A stretch of 64,000 nt of DNA from Azospirillum melinis (GTDB taxonomy: Bacteria > Pseudomonadota > Alphaproteobacteria > Azospirillales > Azospirillaceae). Positions within the stretch are counted from its first letter, which is position 1; every line of letters starts with the position of its first letter. The position numbers and the translations under genes were made by a program. The stretch lies in assembly GCF_013340935.1 (NCBI RefSeq), contig NZ_WHOS01000013.1, positions 1 to 64,000 on the forward strand, read 5' to 3'. Positions 56,375 through 64,000 of this stretch are shown in pieces. The notes beneath the pieces were generated by a model. That model saw nothing but the letters and a program-made list of their open reading frames with translations, had not been told where the DNA came from and ran no database searches.

Positions 56375-58359
56375 TCCGCCGCCTCGTGGACCAGGGACTT
56401 TGAGGGAGGCATTTCGGGGAAGCGGGCGTAGACCTCGGCCAGCGCGGCTTCAACCCCGGCGGCGCCATCACGGCCGGCCATGCGGCTGAAGATTTCCGTC
56501 TTGGCGAAGAAGCGCCAGTGGATCGGCAGGCCGGCGAGGGTGCGGGTCAGGAACTCGTAGGCGTCCGGCGTCCATTGCCGCTCGTAGCCCTCGCGCTCCG
56601 GTCCGAAATGGAAATGCCCGGTGGGGGCCGGCCGGTTCGCACGCAGCCGGTCGGTGGCTTGCGTGTCGAGCACGCCGTCGCGGATGACGACGCCATACTC
56701 CCGCTCCGCCGCCTCCACCGAGACATAGCCGCGCGCCACGTCCCGGGCCACCCGCCAGGATTCGCGCGTGAACGGGTCGCCCCGGCCGCCGCCGCCGGCC
56801 GAACGGATGTCCAGCACGTCGCCCGGTTGCAGCACCGCCGTGTCGATGTTGCCCAGCCGCCTTTCGCCCGGCGTGCCGGGATTGACCACCATGTCCGACA
56901 GCCCCGCCGCCCGGCCGCCCAGCACGCCCCAGGGGCGGAAGAATCCGCGGTCGCGGTTGCGCGCGGTGATTCGGGTGTCGGGGGAGAAGACGCGGAAGGC
57001 CATGTGGGTGGCCAGCCCGCCGCGCCAGCGCCCGGCCCCGCCGCTGTCGGTCGCCAGCCCGTAGCGGACGAACTCCACCGGGGTTTCCATCTCGGTGATC
57101 TCGATGGGCGTGTTCTTCAGATAGGCGGCGTCGGCCCCTGACCCGTTGGTGCCGTCGCGGTGCGGCATGCCGCCGCCGCCGCCGACCACCGGGTTCACCG
57201 CGGCGATGATGCGGCTGCCGGTCCGCTCGTCGGTGGTCATCACGTTGACGATGCAGTTGTTGCCGGCCGGGGCCGCCGGAAGCCGCTCCGGCACCGCCTG
57301 GGAGAAGGCGCCGAAGATCACCGAGCGCAGCCGCGCACAGGTCAGCGACCGCATTCCCACCGCCGCCGGGAAGGTCGGGTTCAGGACCGTCCCTTCCGGG
57401 GTGATGCAGGTGAAGGGCCGGGTCAGTCCGGTGTTCAGCAGGATTTTAGGATCGAGGGTGTAGAGAACGTAATAGACACCGACCAGCAGGATTGTGTGGC
57501 GGGGATCGCCGCCCGACGGCACGTTGAGCGAGGATGCCAGCTGCGGGTCAGAGCCGGTGAAGTCCAGCACCGCCTCGTCGCCCCTGATCGTCAGGGTCAG
57601 CTTCAGGCGGCAGGGGTTGGCGGTGACGGAATCCTCGTCGGCATAGTCGGCGAACTCCCACCGCCCGTCGGGCATCGCCCGCAGGATGTCGCGCGCCTGC
57701 GCCTCGGCATGGTCGAGCAGCGCATCGACGCCGTCGAGGAAGGCGGTCTTGCCGAACTTCTCCACCATGGCGAGGATCTTGCGCTCGCCCGTGTTGAGCG
57801 CGCCGACCAGCGCCTTGATGTCGCCGATGTTCAGGTCGGGCTTGCGGACGTTGGTGGTCATGATCCGCAGGATCTGCTCGTCGAACACCCCTTCGCGGAC
57901 CAGCTTCATCGGCGGAAAGCGGATGCCCTCCTGATGGATTTCGGTCAGTGCCCGTGACAGCGAGGCCGGGACGGCGCCGCCCATGTCGGTGTTGTGGATG
58001 TGCCCGCCGGTCCAGGCGATGATCTCGCCGTCATGGAAGACCGGCTTCCACAAATGGGTGTCGGGGGCGTGGGTCGCCACGAAGCCGGAATAGGGATCGT
58101 TGGTGAAGGCGACATCGCCGGGCCGGTACTCCTCGATCATGTCCATGGCGCGGCCATAGGTCAGGCCGGGATACCAGGTCGCCCCCAGCTCCATCGGCAC
58201 GCCGAAGGTCTCGCCCCGGCGGTTCAGCAGCATGACGGTGAAATCCTCCGTCTCCTTGACGAAGGCGGAGTGGGCGGTGCGCTGGAGCGTGTGGGCCATG
58301 TTCTCGGCCGCCGACCGCGCGTGGTTCGCCAGCACCTGAAGCTTCATACGGTCAAACAC
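56371..58359 (-). CDS. hyuB: Hydantoinase/oxoprolinase B-type subunit (HyuB)
   Basis: 662-residue Hydantoinase_B protein. It opens VFDRMKLQVLANHARSAAEN-like, with KETEDFTVMLLNRRGE (about 40), DVAFTNDPYSG (about 80) and the Gly-rich VNPVVGGGGGMPHRDG and SAGGGGRGDPF segments typical of the family. With HyuA it forms an ATP-dependent cyclic-amide hydrolase (N-methylhydantoin or 5-oxoproline) or an acetone/acetophenone carboxylase-type enzyme. Start GTG 58359 is chosen for the GGAG site 8 nt upstream; the longer frame to 59286 runs through hyuA out of frame. It lies 5 nt after hyuA. Length (about 660, not 520-590) includes an extra C-terminal region of unknown role. Confidence 0.9.
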   Translation of the reverse strand: MFDRMKLQVLANHARSAAENMAHTLQRTAHSAFVKETEDFTVMLLNRRGETFGVPMELGATWYPGLTYGRAMDMIEEYRPGDVAFTNDPYSGFVATHAPDTHLWKPVFHDGEIIAWTGGHIHNTDMGGAVPASLSRALTEIHQEGIRFPPMKLVREGVFDEQILRIMTTNVRKPDLNIGDIKALVGALNTGERKILAMVEKFGKTAFLDGVDALLDHAEAQARDILRAMPDGRWEFADYADEDSVTANPCRLKLTLTIRGDEAVLDFTGSDPQLASSLNVPSGGDPRHTILLVGVYYVLYTLDPKILLNTGLTRPFTCITPEGTVLNPTFPAAVGMRSLTCARLRSVIFGAFSQAVPERLPAAPAGNNCIVNVMTTDERTGSRIIAAVNPVVGGGGGMPHRDGTNGSGADAAYLKNTPIEITEMETPVEFVRYGLATDSGGAGRWRGGLATHMAFRVFSPDTRITARNRDRGFFRPWGVLGGRAAGLSDMVVNPGTPGERRLGNIDTAVLQPGDVLDIRSAGGGGRGDPFTRESWRVARDVARGYVSVEAAEREYGVVIRDGVLDTQATDRLRANRPAPTGHFHFGPEREGYERQWTPDAYEFLTRTLAGLPIHWRFFAKTEIFSRMAGRDGAAGVEAALAEVYARFPEMPPSKSLVHEAAE

Positions 58360-58364
58360 AGGCG

Positions 58365-60425
58365 TCACTCCGCAAAGGTCAGGTGGAGGTTGAGATGCGC
58401 ATCGACGCGGGCCGCGGTTCCGGCCGGGATGGCGAAGGTGGTGTCCTCCTGGGCGACGATGGCCGGTCCCACGAACCGTGCCCCGGCCTGCAAGTCCGCA
58501 CGGCGGTATAGCCCGACCGGGGTCACGGCGCCGCCGGTGAAGACCGGCACGCTGCGTTCCGCCGAGGCGGCATGCGGTTCCTCCGGCGCCGTCGGGAACT
58601 GTAGGGCCGGGCCGTTTCCGATGGCGGACAGGCGCAGGTTGACGATCTCGATCCGCCCGTCGGGGTCGTGGAAATCGTAAAGCCGGGCGTGGGCCGCGTG
58701 GAAGGCGTCGGCGATGGTGCCGGGATCGTTGCCGCTCAGCCATTCGGGATTCAGCGACGTCTCGATCTCGTAGCTCTGGCCGGCATAGCGCATGTCGGCG
58801 ACGATCCTCAGCTCGGCGGCACCCGAATGGCCTTGCGCAGCCAGCCAGTCGCGCCCTTCCCCCCCCATCGCGGCGAAGGCTTCGCGCAGTGTTGGCATCA
58901 GGCCGGGGGTCAGCTCGGCGAACAGGGTGCGGACGAAATCGCCGCGCAGGTCGGCGACCAGACCGCCCAGCGCCGACACCACGCCCGGCCAGCGCGGAGC
59001 GACGACGCGCGGCATCCCCAGCTCGCGCGCCAGGAACACGCCCAGCATCGGACCGCCGCCGCCGAAGGGCATCAGCGCGAAGTCCCGCACATCGACGCCG
59101 GCCCGCGCGGCCATCTTCTCGACCTCCGCGAACATTTCCGACACCGCGACGTCGAGGATCGCCTGGGCGGTCGCCTCCACCGAGCGGTACAGCTCGTCGG
59201 CCAGCCGCTTGACGGCGGCACGGGCGAGGCCGGCATCCATCCGCAGCTGCCCGTAGGCCATCTGGCTGTGGCCGAGCCAGCCGCACACCACCATCGCGTC
59301 GGTCACCGTCGCCCGGTCGCCGCCGCGGCCATAGCAGGCCGGACCCGGCGTCGAGCCCGCGGAGTCCGGCCCGACGCGCAGCACGCCCTGCCCGTCGACG
59401 CTGGCGATCGATCCGCCGCCGATGCCGATGGAGCTGACCGAGACCGAGGGGATGTGCAGCGGAAACTCGCCGATCATCTCACCGACGCCGAACTGGGCCT
59501 GACCATCGACGATCAGGGCGAAATCGGCCGAAGTGCCGCCGATGTCGAGCGTCAGGATGCGCGGTTCCCCCGCCTGCCGGGCCAGCCACGCCGCCCCGTT
59601 CACCCCGGAGGCCGCACCGGACAGCAGCATGTGGACGCAGGCCCGCTTGCCCTCCGCCGCGTTCATCACGCCGCCGTTGGACTTGGTCAGCAGCGGACGG
59701 GCGGGCACCCCGCGCCCGGCCAGCCGTCCTTCCAGCGCCGAGAGGTAGCCGGAAATCCGGGGATGGACATAGGCGTTCAGGATCGCGGTCGTCGTCCGCT
59801 CATACTCGCGGATCACCGGCCAGACCTCGGCGGAGGTGAAGACGAACAGCTCCGGGGCCAGCCGGGCGACCTCCTCCTTCACCGCGGTTTCGTGGGCGTC
59901 GTCGCGCCAGGAATGGAGGAAGGAGACGACGACGCCCATCGCCCCCTTGGCCCTGACGGCGGCGACGGCATCGGCGACGGCCGCCATGTCGGGGGCATGC
60001 CGTTCCGTCCCGTCGGAGCGCAGCCGGGCGGGAATGCCGAAGACCATGTCGCGGGCGACCAGCTGGTCGGGGCGCGAGCAGAACAGCGAATAGGTGTCCG
60101 GCATGCGCAGCCGGGCGAGTTCGATGACATCCTCGAACCCGGCATTGGTCAGCAGCGCCAGCGGCGCGCCCTTGCGCTGGATCACCGTGTTCATGCCCAC
60201 CGTCGTGCCATGCACGAAGCGGGTGACGGCGCGCGGGTCCAGCCCCTCGCGCTCGGCCAGCAGGGTCAGGCCGGTCATCAGCTCCGCGCCGGGGTCGTCC
60301 GGCGTCGTCAGCACCTTCAGCGACGCCACCCGCCCCGACCGCGTGTCCAGCGCGCAGAAATCGATGAATGTCCCGCCGATGTCGACGCCGACCTTCCAAT
60401 CGGCCTCACCCAAGCCTCCGTCCAT
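58365..60425 (-). CDS. hyuA: Hydantoinase/oxoprolinase A-type subunit (HyuA)
   Basis: 686-residue HyuA protein. The N-terminal ASKHA-type ATPase fold has GVDIGGTFIDF (about 12-22, phosphate 1), FVHGTTVGMNTVIQRKG (about 70-86) and LTLDIGGTSADF (about 290). The hydantoinase domain and C-terminal region GPAIVAQEDTT are complete. It uses ATP to activate a cyclic amide or a ketone for HyuB. A strong GGAAGGAG ribosome site selects ATG 60425. It is the first gene of a four-gene operon whose last two members are dehydrogenase subunits, suggesting hydrolysis followed by oxidation of the released amino or imino acid (for example sarcosine or a D-amino acid, inferred). Confidence 0.92.
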   Translation of the reverse strand: MDGGLGEADWKVGVDIGGTFIDFCALDTRSGRVASLKVLTTPDDPGAELMTGLTLLAEREGLDPRAVTRFVHGTTVGMNTVIQRKGAPLALLTNAGFEDVIELARLRMPDTYSLFCSRPDQLVARDMVFGIPARLRSDGTERHAPDMAAVADAVAAVRAKGAMGVVVSFLHSWRDDAHETAVKEEVARLAPELFVFTSAEVWPVIREYERTTTAILNAYVHPRISGYLSALEGRLAGRGVPARPLLTKSNGGVMNAAEGKRACVHMLLSGAASGVNGAAWLARQAGEPRILTLDIGGTSADFALIVDGQAQFGVGEMIGEFPLHIPSVSVSSIGIGGGSIASVDGQGVLRVGPDSAGSTPGPACYGRGGDRATVTDAMVVCGWLGHSQMAYGQLRMDAGLARAAVKRLADELYRSVEATAQAILDVAVSEMFAEVEKMAARAGVDVRDFALMPFGGGGPMLGVFLARELGMPRVVAPRWPGVVSALGGLVADLRGDFVRTLFAELTPGLMPTLREAFAAMGGEGRDWLAAQGHSGAAELRIVADMRYAGQSYEIETSLNPEWLSGNDPGTIADAFHAAHARLYDFHDPDGRIEIVNLRLSAIGNGPALQFPTAPEEPHAASAERSVPVFTGGAVTPVGLYRRADLQAGARFVGPAIVAQEDTTFAIPAGTAARVDAHLNLHLTFAE

Positions 60426-60519
60426 CTCCGCTCCTTCCGGCAAGTCAGTCTGTGTCCGATCCGGACGGAAAGCTGACATGGCGGGCCGGGGACGATCCAA
60501 GACCCATTGAACGCAAACA

Positions 60520-60579
60520 CATAAGTCGGGCTTATGCACCGCGCCCCATGAGGCCGCGCTCCCATAGCCCGGCCTTATG
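60520..60579. promoter_or_regulatory. Two related 17-bp palindromes in the hyuA/dehydrogenase control region
   Basis: Site 1 (60520-60536) is CATAAG-N5-CTTATG. Site 2 (60563-60579) has CATA at one end and TTATG at the other with a GC centre; its outer arms extend to CCCATA/TATGGG. The centres are 43 bp apart, about four helical turns, between the divergent hyuA (60425) and DadA-like (60674) genes. They look like a cooperative operator pair. Confidence 0.55.
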
Positions 60580-60673
60580 GGATCCTGCCGAACCCGTCTT
60601 TGACCCGCCCCCGGATGCCCGGCAGCCTGACCGGTGGGGCGGAGCCATGTCCGCCCGCATGTGGGAGAGGTCG

Positions 60674-61807
60674 ATGAGGGTTATCGTGCTGGGCGGCGGG
60701 TTGATCGGATCGGCCGCCGCCTTTTTCCTGGCCCGGCGCGGCCTGTCCGTCACGCTGCTGGAGCGCAACCGCGTCGGCACCGGCGCCACGGTGGCGTCCT
60801 TCGGCAACATCCGCCGCACCGGGCGCTATCTGCCGCAGCTGCCGCTCGCCCACCGCTCGCGGGCGCTGTGGGGGGAGGCGGAGCGGCTGCTGGGGCGGGA
60901 TGTGGAGTTCCGCGCCACCGGCCATCTGCGGCTGGTGTTCGACGAGGACGGGTTGGCCGACATGCGCCGCTACATCGCCGACGCGCGGCCCTGGGGGCTG
61001 GATCTCGACGAACTGTCGCCGCCGGAGATCCGCCGCCGCTTCCCCGGCCTGGGGCCGGGCGCCATCGCTGCGTCCTTCTCGCCGCAGGACGGCAGCGGCA
61101 ACCCGCGGCTGATCGCCCCCGCTTTCGCCGACGCCGCCCGCCGTCTGGGAGCGGAGATCGTCGAGGAGTGCGGGCCAGTGGAAGTCTCCGCCACCGCGTC
61201 GGGATTCGAAGCAACGACACATCGGGGCCGCTTCACCGCGGATTGCCTGCTGAACGCCGCCGGGGCCTGGGGAGCGACCATCGCCGCCCGCTTCGGCGAA
61301 AGCGTGCCGATGGCGGCCTACGGGCCGCAGATGGGCGTGACCGAACCCCTGCCGCACCGGATCCTGCCGGTGGTCGGCATGTGGTCGCGCGCCGGCGGGG
61401 ACGGCTATCTTCGTCAGGTGGAACGCGGCAACATCGTCTTCGGCGGCGGGGCCGAGCGGGTGCCGGTGGCGCTCGATCCCGGCCATGCCAGGGCCGATCC
61501 GGCGCGGCTGCCCGGACAGTTGCGGGCCCTGGTCCGGCTGCTGCCGGCGCTGGCCGACGTCACGGTGATCCGCACCTGGTCGGGCTGCGAGGGCTATGTC
61601 GCCGACAAGCTGCCGGTCATGGGGGCGTCGACGACGACGCCCGGACTGTTCCACGCCTTCGGCTTCAGCGGCCACGGCTTCCAGATCGGCCCCGGCGTCG
61701 GCGACGTGATGGCGGAGATCATCGCCACCGGGCACAGCGAAACGCCGCTGCACGACTTCCGCATCGGCCGTTTCCAAGCCGCCGCGGCACACGCCACCCA
61801 AGCCTGA
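60674..61807 (+). CDS. DadA/DAO-type FAD-dependent oxidoreductase (HcnC/beta-like subunit)
   Basis: 377-residue D-amino-acid-oxidase-fold flavoprotein. FAD motif RVIVLGGGLIGSAAAFFLAR lies at the start (residues 2-21), GTGATVASFGNIR at about 35-47 and the C-terminal FAD signature HAFGFSGHGFQIGPGVGD near residue 335. It matches the catalytic beta subunit of HcnABC/hydroxyproline or opine dehydrogenases, and the two other subunits are encoded divergently at 54669-56374. Substrates of the family are sarcosine, glycine, proline derivatives and D-amino acids. ATG 60674 has GGGAG 6 nt upstream; an in-frame ATG 27 nt earlier (60647) is possible. Confidence 0.9.
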   Translation: MRVIVLGGGLIGSAAAFFLARRGLSVTLLERNRVGTGATVASFGNIRRTGRYLPQLPLAHRSRALWGEAERLLGRDVEFRATGHLRLVFDEDGLADMRRYIADARPWGLDLDELSPPEIRRRFPGLGPGAIAASFSPQDGSGNPRLIAPAFADAARRLGAEIVEECGPVEVSATASGFEATTHRGRFTADCLLNAAGAWGATIAARFGESVPMAAYGPQMGVTEPLPHRILPVVGMWSRAGGDGYLRQVERGNIVFGGGAERVPVALDPGHARADPARLPGQLRALVRLLPALADVTVIRTWSGCEGYVADKLPVMGASTTTPGLFHAFGFSGHGFQIGPGVGDVMAEIIATGHSETPLHDFRIGRFQAAAAHATQA

Positions 61808-61829
61808 CGGTGCCGGACCCGCCCGCTTC

Positions 61830-62807
61830 TCAGCGGGCGGGGTCGAGGGCAGCGGACCGGGCGTGGAACCGGCCAGCCAGGGGAATCACCAAGGCCGAGG
61901 CGGCGATGACGAAGGCGCCGGCAAGGCTGACCGGCGACGGCAGCACGCCGAAGATCGCCGCGTCGAGGATCAGCGCCCACAGCATGGCGGTGTAGTCGAA
62001 GGGCGCCTGGGTCGACACCGACGCGCGGGCCATCGCCTCGGTCATGGTGATGTGCGCCAGCCCGCCGGAGACGCCCGCCCCGATCAGGCAGGCCAGGGAG
62101 AACCCGCTGGGGGTGACCCAGCCGAACGGCCAGCTCGCCAGACCACCGAGCGCGCACAGGAGGGCGAAATAGAAGGCGATGGTTCCCGGTGCTTCGGTCG
62201 CGGTCAGCGTCTTGATCTGGACCCGCCCCGCCGCGGTGGCGAACGCCATCGCCAGCCCGGCCGCAACCCCGATGAGGGTGCCGTGGTCCGGCGTCGGACC
62301 TTCGAAGGCCGGCACCAGCATCAGCAGCACGCCGGCGAAGCCTATCAGCGCCGCGCCGATGGCCACCGCGCCCGGCCGTTCGCGCAGGAACAGCATGGCG
62401 GCCGGCACAGCGAGCAACGGAGCCAGGAAGCCCAGCGCGGTCGCCAGCGCCAGCGGCAGATAGGCCAGCGAGACGAAGGAGAGCACCATCGCCATGCCGC
62501 CATAGAAATTGCGCTTCAGGTGCCCGACCGGCTGCCGCGTCCGAAGGGCCGACGGAAACTGCCGGCGCCACATCAGGTAGGCGACGATGGGCGGAATCGC
62601 GAAGGCGCTGCGGAAGAAAACGATCTGCCCGACCGGCGCCTCGGCAGAGGCCAGCCGGACGAACAGCGACATCACGACGAACAGCCCGGCCGACACCAGC
62701 CGGAGCATGATCCCGGCGCTGTTGCCGGAGGAGGACGGAACGGGAGAAGGGTCGGGCACGGAGTCAGCGTGAGAGCCGGCGGAGGGGTCCGGCGTCTGTC
62801 CCGGCAT
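61830..62807 (-). CDS. EamA/DMT-family membrane transporter
   Basis: 325-residue drug/metabolite transporter with about ten hydrophobic segments in two EamA repeats (residues about 35-170 and 185-315). A Pro/Ser-rich hydrophilic N-terminus of about 30 residues precedes the first segment. Homologues export amino acids, purines or other metabolites. It is convergent with the DadA-like gene (22 nt apart). ATG 62807 is preceded by AAGGA at a rather long spacing; the frame stays open to 62888. Confidence 0.88.
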   Translation of the reverse strand: MPGQTPDPSAGSHADSVPDPSPVPSSSGNSAGIMLRLVSAGLFVVMSLFVRLASAEAPVGQIVFFRSAFAIPPIVAYLMWRRQFPSALRTRQPVGHLKRNFYGGMAMVLSFVSLAYLPLALATALGFLAPLLAVPAAMLFLRERPGAVAIGAALIGFAGVLLMLVPAFEGPTPDHGTLIGVAAGLAMAFATAAGRVQIKTLTATEAPGTIAFYFALLCALGGLASWPFGWVTPSGFSLACLIGAGVSGGLAHITMTEAMARASVSTQAPFDYTAMLWALILDAAIFGVLPSPVSLAGAFVIAASALVIPLAGRFHARSAALDPAR

Positions 62808-62859
62808 GATCGGCGCATCCTTTTTTGGAAGCTGACGGCTTATAGAAGCCGGTGGCGGC

Positions 62860-63795
62860 TCAGCCCAGGGCCTGGGTGGCGAGCGCATAGGTGACGGGAC
62901 GGTCCGGCGCCCGCGTCGACGGATCGGTCAGCGGCGCACCCAGCGACATGCTCAGCACCGTGTCATGAATCCTCAAACCCGACCGGGCGACGAACAGCGG
63001 GAAGGGCCCTTCGTCCAGATGGGTGTCCAGGCGCAGGAAACGTCCGTCATGCTCGTCCACATGGGGCTGGATCACGGCAATCGCATCCTCGTCCGTCCCG
63101 GCGACCGCCGGACCGACGACATGCCCGCGGCCGAAGGGACGGCAAAGCGCGAAGGCCACCAGAGCCCCGTCACGGTCCAGGCCATAGCCGACCGACTGTT
63201 CGAACAGCCGCGCCATCAGCCCGGCCCGCGAAATTCCGAAGGCACGTTCGTCCAGCGCCGTCACCGCCGCGAGATCCGCCGCCTCCAGCTGCCGCACCGC
63301 CGGCGCGGGCGCAGCGTGCCCGCTCCGGCGCGCCTCGCCCTGGCATTGGAACACGGTCCGGTGACCGATGAAGCCGAGCGAGCGGTACAGCGCCAGCGCC
63401 GCACGGGTGGCGTTGAGCCGGTAGGTTCGTCCCGCCGAAGCCGACAGCACCCGTTTCATCAGCCAGTCGCCAACACCCAGCGCCTGCAACCGGGGCGAGG
63501 TCATGACCATGCCGATGGTCGCGAAATCGTCGCCGTGGGGGAACCACATCGCCGATGCCAGGACGCGGTCAATCTCGTCCAGCGCGACGAAGCCGTGCCC
63601 GACCTCGCGCACGAACTGCCAGTCCTCCGCGCGATGCGGCCAGCCGACCGAGATCGACAGCGCATGCAGGCGCTCAAGGTCGATGTCGGCGATGTCGGCC
63701 ACCCGCATGTCGAAGGCGTCGACGGTCAGGGAGCCCGGTAACGCACCGTCCCCCACCCCATCCCCAACTCCGTCTTCCATGCCGCTCTCGCTCAA
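62860..63795 (-). CDS. GNAT-family N-acetyltransferase with two GNAT halves
   Basis: 311-residue protein. The first half (about 20-150) contains a recognisable acetyl-CoA fold with IGMVMTSPRLQALGVGDWLMKRVL. After RSLGFIGHRTVFQ comes a second GNAT-like half (about 165-305; ALDERAFGISRAGLMARLFE). This resembles the GNAT plus DUF1248/YitH-like acetyltransferases. TTG 63795 is preferred as start because GGGGAGGAG lies 8 nt upstream, although ATG 63780 follows five codons later. The N-terminus has a GVGD repeat. Substrate unknown. The 205 nt upstream to the window edge show no gene that I can support. Confidence 0.85.
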   Translation of the reverse strand: MSESGMEDGVGDGVGDGALPGSLTVDAFDMRVADIADIDLERLHALSISVGWPHRAEDWQFVREVGHGFVALDEIDRVLASAMWFPHGDDFATIGMVMTSPRLQALGVGDWLMKRVLSASAGRTYRLNATRAALALYRSLGFIGHRTVFQCQGEARRSGHAAPAPAVRQLEAADLAAVTALDERAFGISRAGLMARLFEQSVGYGLDRDGALVAFALCRPFGRGHVVGPAVAGTDEDAIAVIQPHVDEHDGRFLRLDTHLDEGPFPLFVARSGLRIHDTVLSMSLGAPLTDPSTRAPDRPVTYALATQALG

Positions 63796-64000
63796 CGCTT
63801 TCTCCTCCCCGGATTTTCCATAACGTGAGGCAGTGCTCCTTTGGGTCAACCGGCACGCCTGTACCATCCAGCGCTCCCCGAGATTACCGGAGCAGCCGCC
63901 GCACAATTCACCGCAAAGCACCGGGTCGGCACAACAATCAACCAAATCGCCCATGCATTCGGCACGGAATCGAGCGGCAGCCGGATAAGATCGTGGCTGC

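Noticed and set aside
56371-59286. 971-codon frame suggesting a giant HyuB fusion
   Set aside because: The N-terminal 300 codons are Arg/Gly-rich reading of hyuA in the wrong frame. A GTG with ribosome site at 58359 starts a normal HyuB.
1-64000. CRISPR array, prophage, tRNA or rRNA genes
   Set aside because: No regularly spaced repeats, phage structural or integrase genes, or clover-leaf/rRNA segments were seen on reading the window.

Overview
The window is a GC-rich, densely coded bacterial segment with 58 protein genes that I can support. It contains no rRNA, tRNA, CRISPR array or intact insertion sequence. Gene families (aap-type and liv-type amino-acid importers, sigma-54 control, CaiB CoA-transferases, a HyuA/HyuB pair, a DUF1302 outer-membrane protein) and the many ATGA gene overlaps suggest an alphaproteobacterium. 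A soil or plant-associated Rhodospirillales such as Azospirillum fits best, but this is an inference from gene content. The segment is almost wholly accessory catabolism plus uptake. A ParB-like gene at 39.3 kb would be compatible with a chromid or megaplasmid.

Layout. (1) 0-4.7 kb, minus strand: an aap/bzt-type polar amino-acid ABC importer (aapJ, aapQ, aapM; the ATPase should lie beyond the left edge) behind a cystathionine beta-lyase-like PLP enzyme. A divergent LysR regulator follows (4.8-5.7 kb), then an isolated ECF-style double ABC ATPase (5.8-7.1 kb). (2) 7.4-20.2 kb, minus strand: a tightly overlapping 13-gene operon of CaiB CoA-transferase, HMG-CoA lyase-like enzyme, AMP ligase, acyl-CoA dehydrogenase, LivHMGF, thiolase-like protein, DUF35 Zn-ribbon protein, LivJ-type binding protein, enoyl-CoA hydratase and amidohydrolase. 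A consensus sigma-54 promoter (20284-20299) sits ahead of it and a PrpR-type sigma-54 activator is divergent (20.5-22.5 kb). (3) 22.6-31.7 kb, minus strand: a second liv importer operon with an enolase-superfamily enzyme, two different acyl-CoA dehydrogenases and a crotonase-fold protein. (4) 32.1-39.2 kb, plus strand, divergent from (3): mandelate-racemase-like enzyme, CaiB CoA-transferase, IclR regulator, 4-oxalocrotonate tautomerase, TPP-dependent decarboxylase/synthase, a tiny coupled ORF and an aldehyde dehydrogenase.

(5) 39.3-40.2 kb: the ParB-like protein behind two adjoining palindromes. (6) 40.4-51.2 kb, plus strand: crotonase, creatininase-family hydrolase, luciferase-like monooxygenase, second crotonase, acyl-CoA synthetase, RibB-type riboflavin enzyme, flavin reductase, DUF1302 outer-membrane protein and MFS transporter. 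This reads as a self-contained flavin-monooxygenase degradation route with its own outer- and inner-membrane passage. It ends in a strong hairpin facing an AraC regulator. (7) 51.3-54.7 kb: AraC, Lrp/AsnC, a cupin, and an Xre/MbcA/ParS-RES toxin-antitoxin pair with a large operator palindrome. (8) 54.7-61.8 kb: HyuA/HyuB hydantoinase/oxoprolinase subunits co-transcribed with two subunits of a heterotrimeric HcnABC/hydroxyproline-dehydrogenase-like enzyme. The third, DadA-like subunit is divergent across a shared control region. (9) 61.8-63.8 kb: an EamA exporter and a double-GNAT acetyltransferase.

Overall theme: binding-protein-dependent uptake of small organic acids or amino-acid-like compounds, CoA activation, beta-oxidation-type degradation, and local regulators (LysR, PrpR-type, IclR, AraC, Lrp) for each block. 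None of the substrates can be read from the sequence. The most system-like novelties are the sigma-54-controlled CoA/LIV regulon, the monooxygenase operon that carries its own flavin supply, and the hydantoinase plus split heterotrimeric dehydrogenase cluster.
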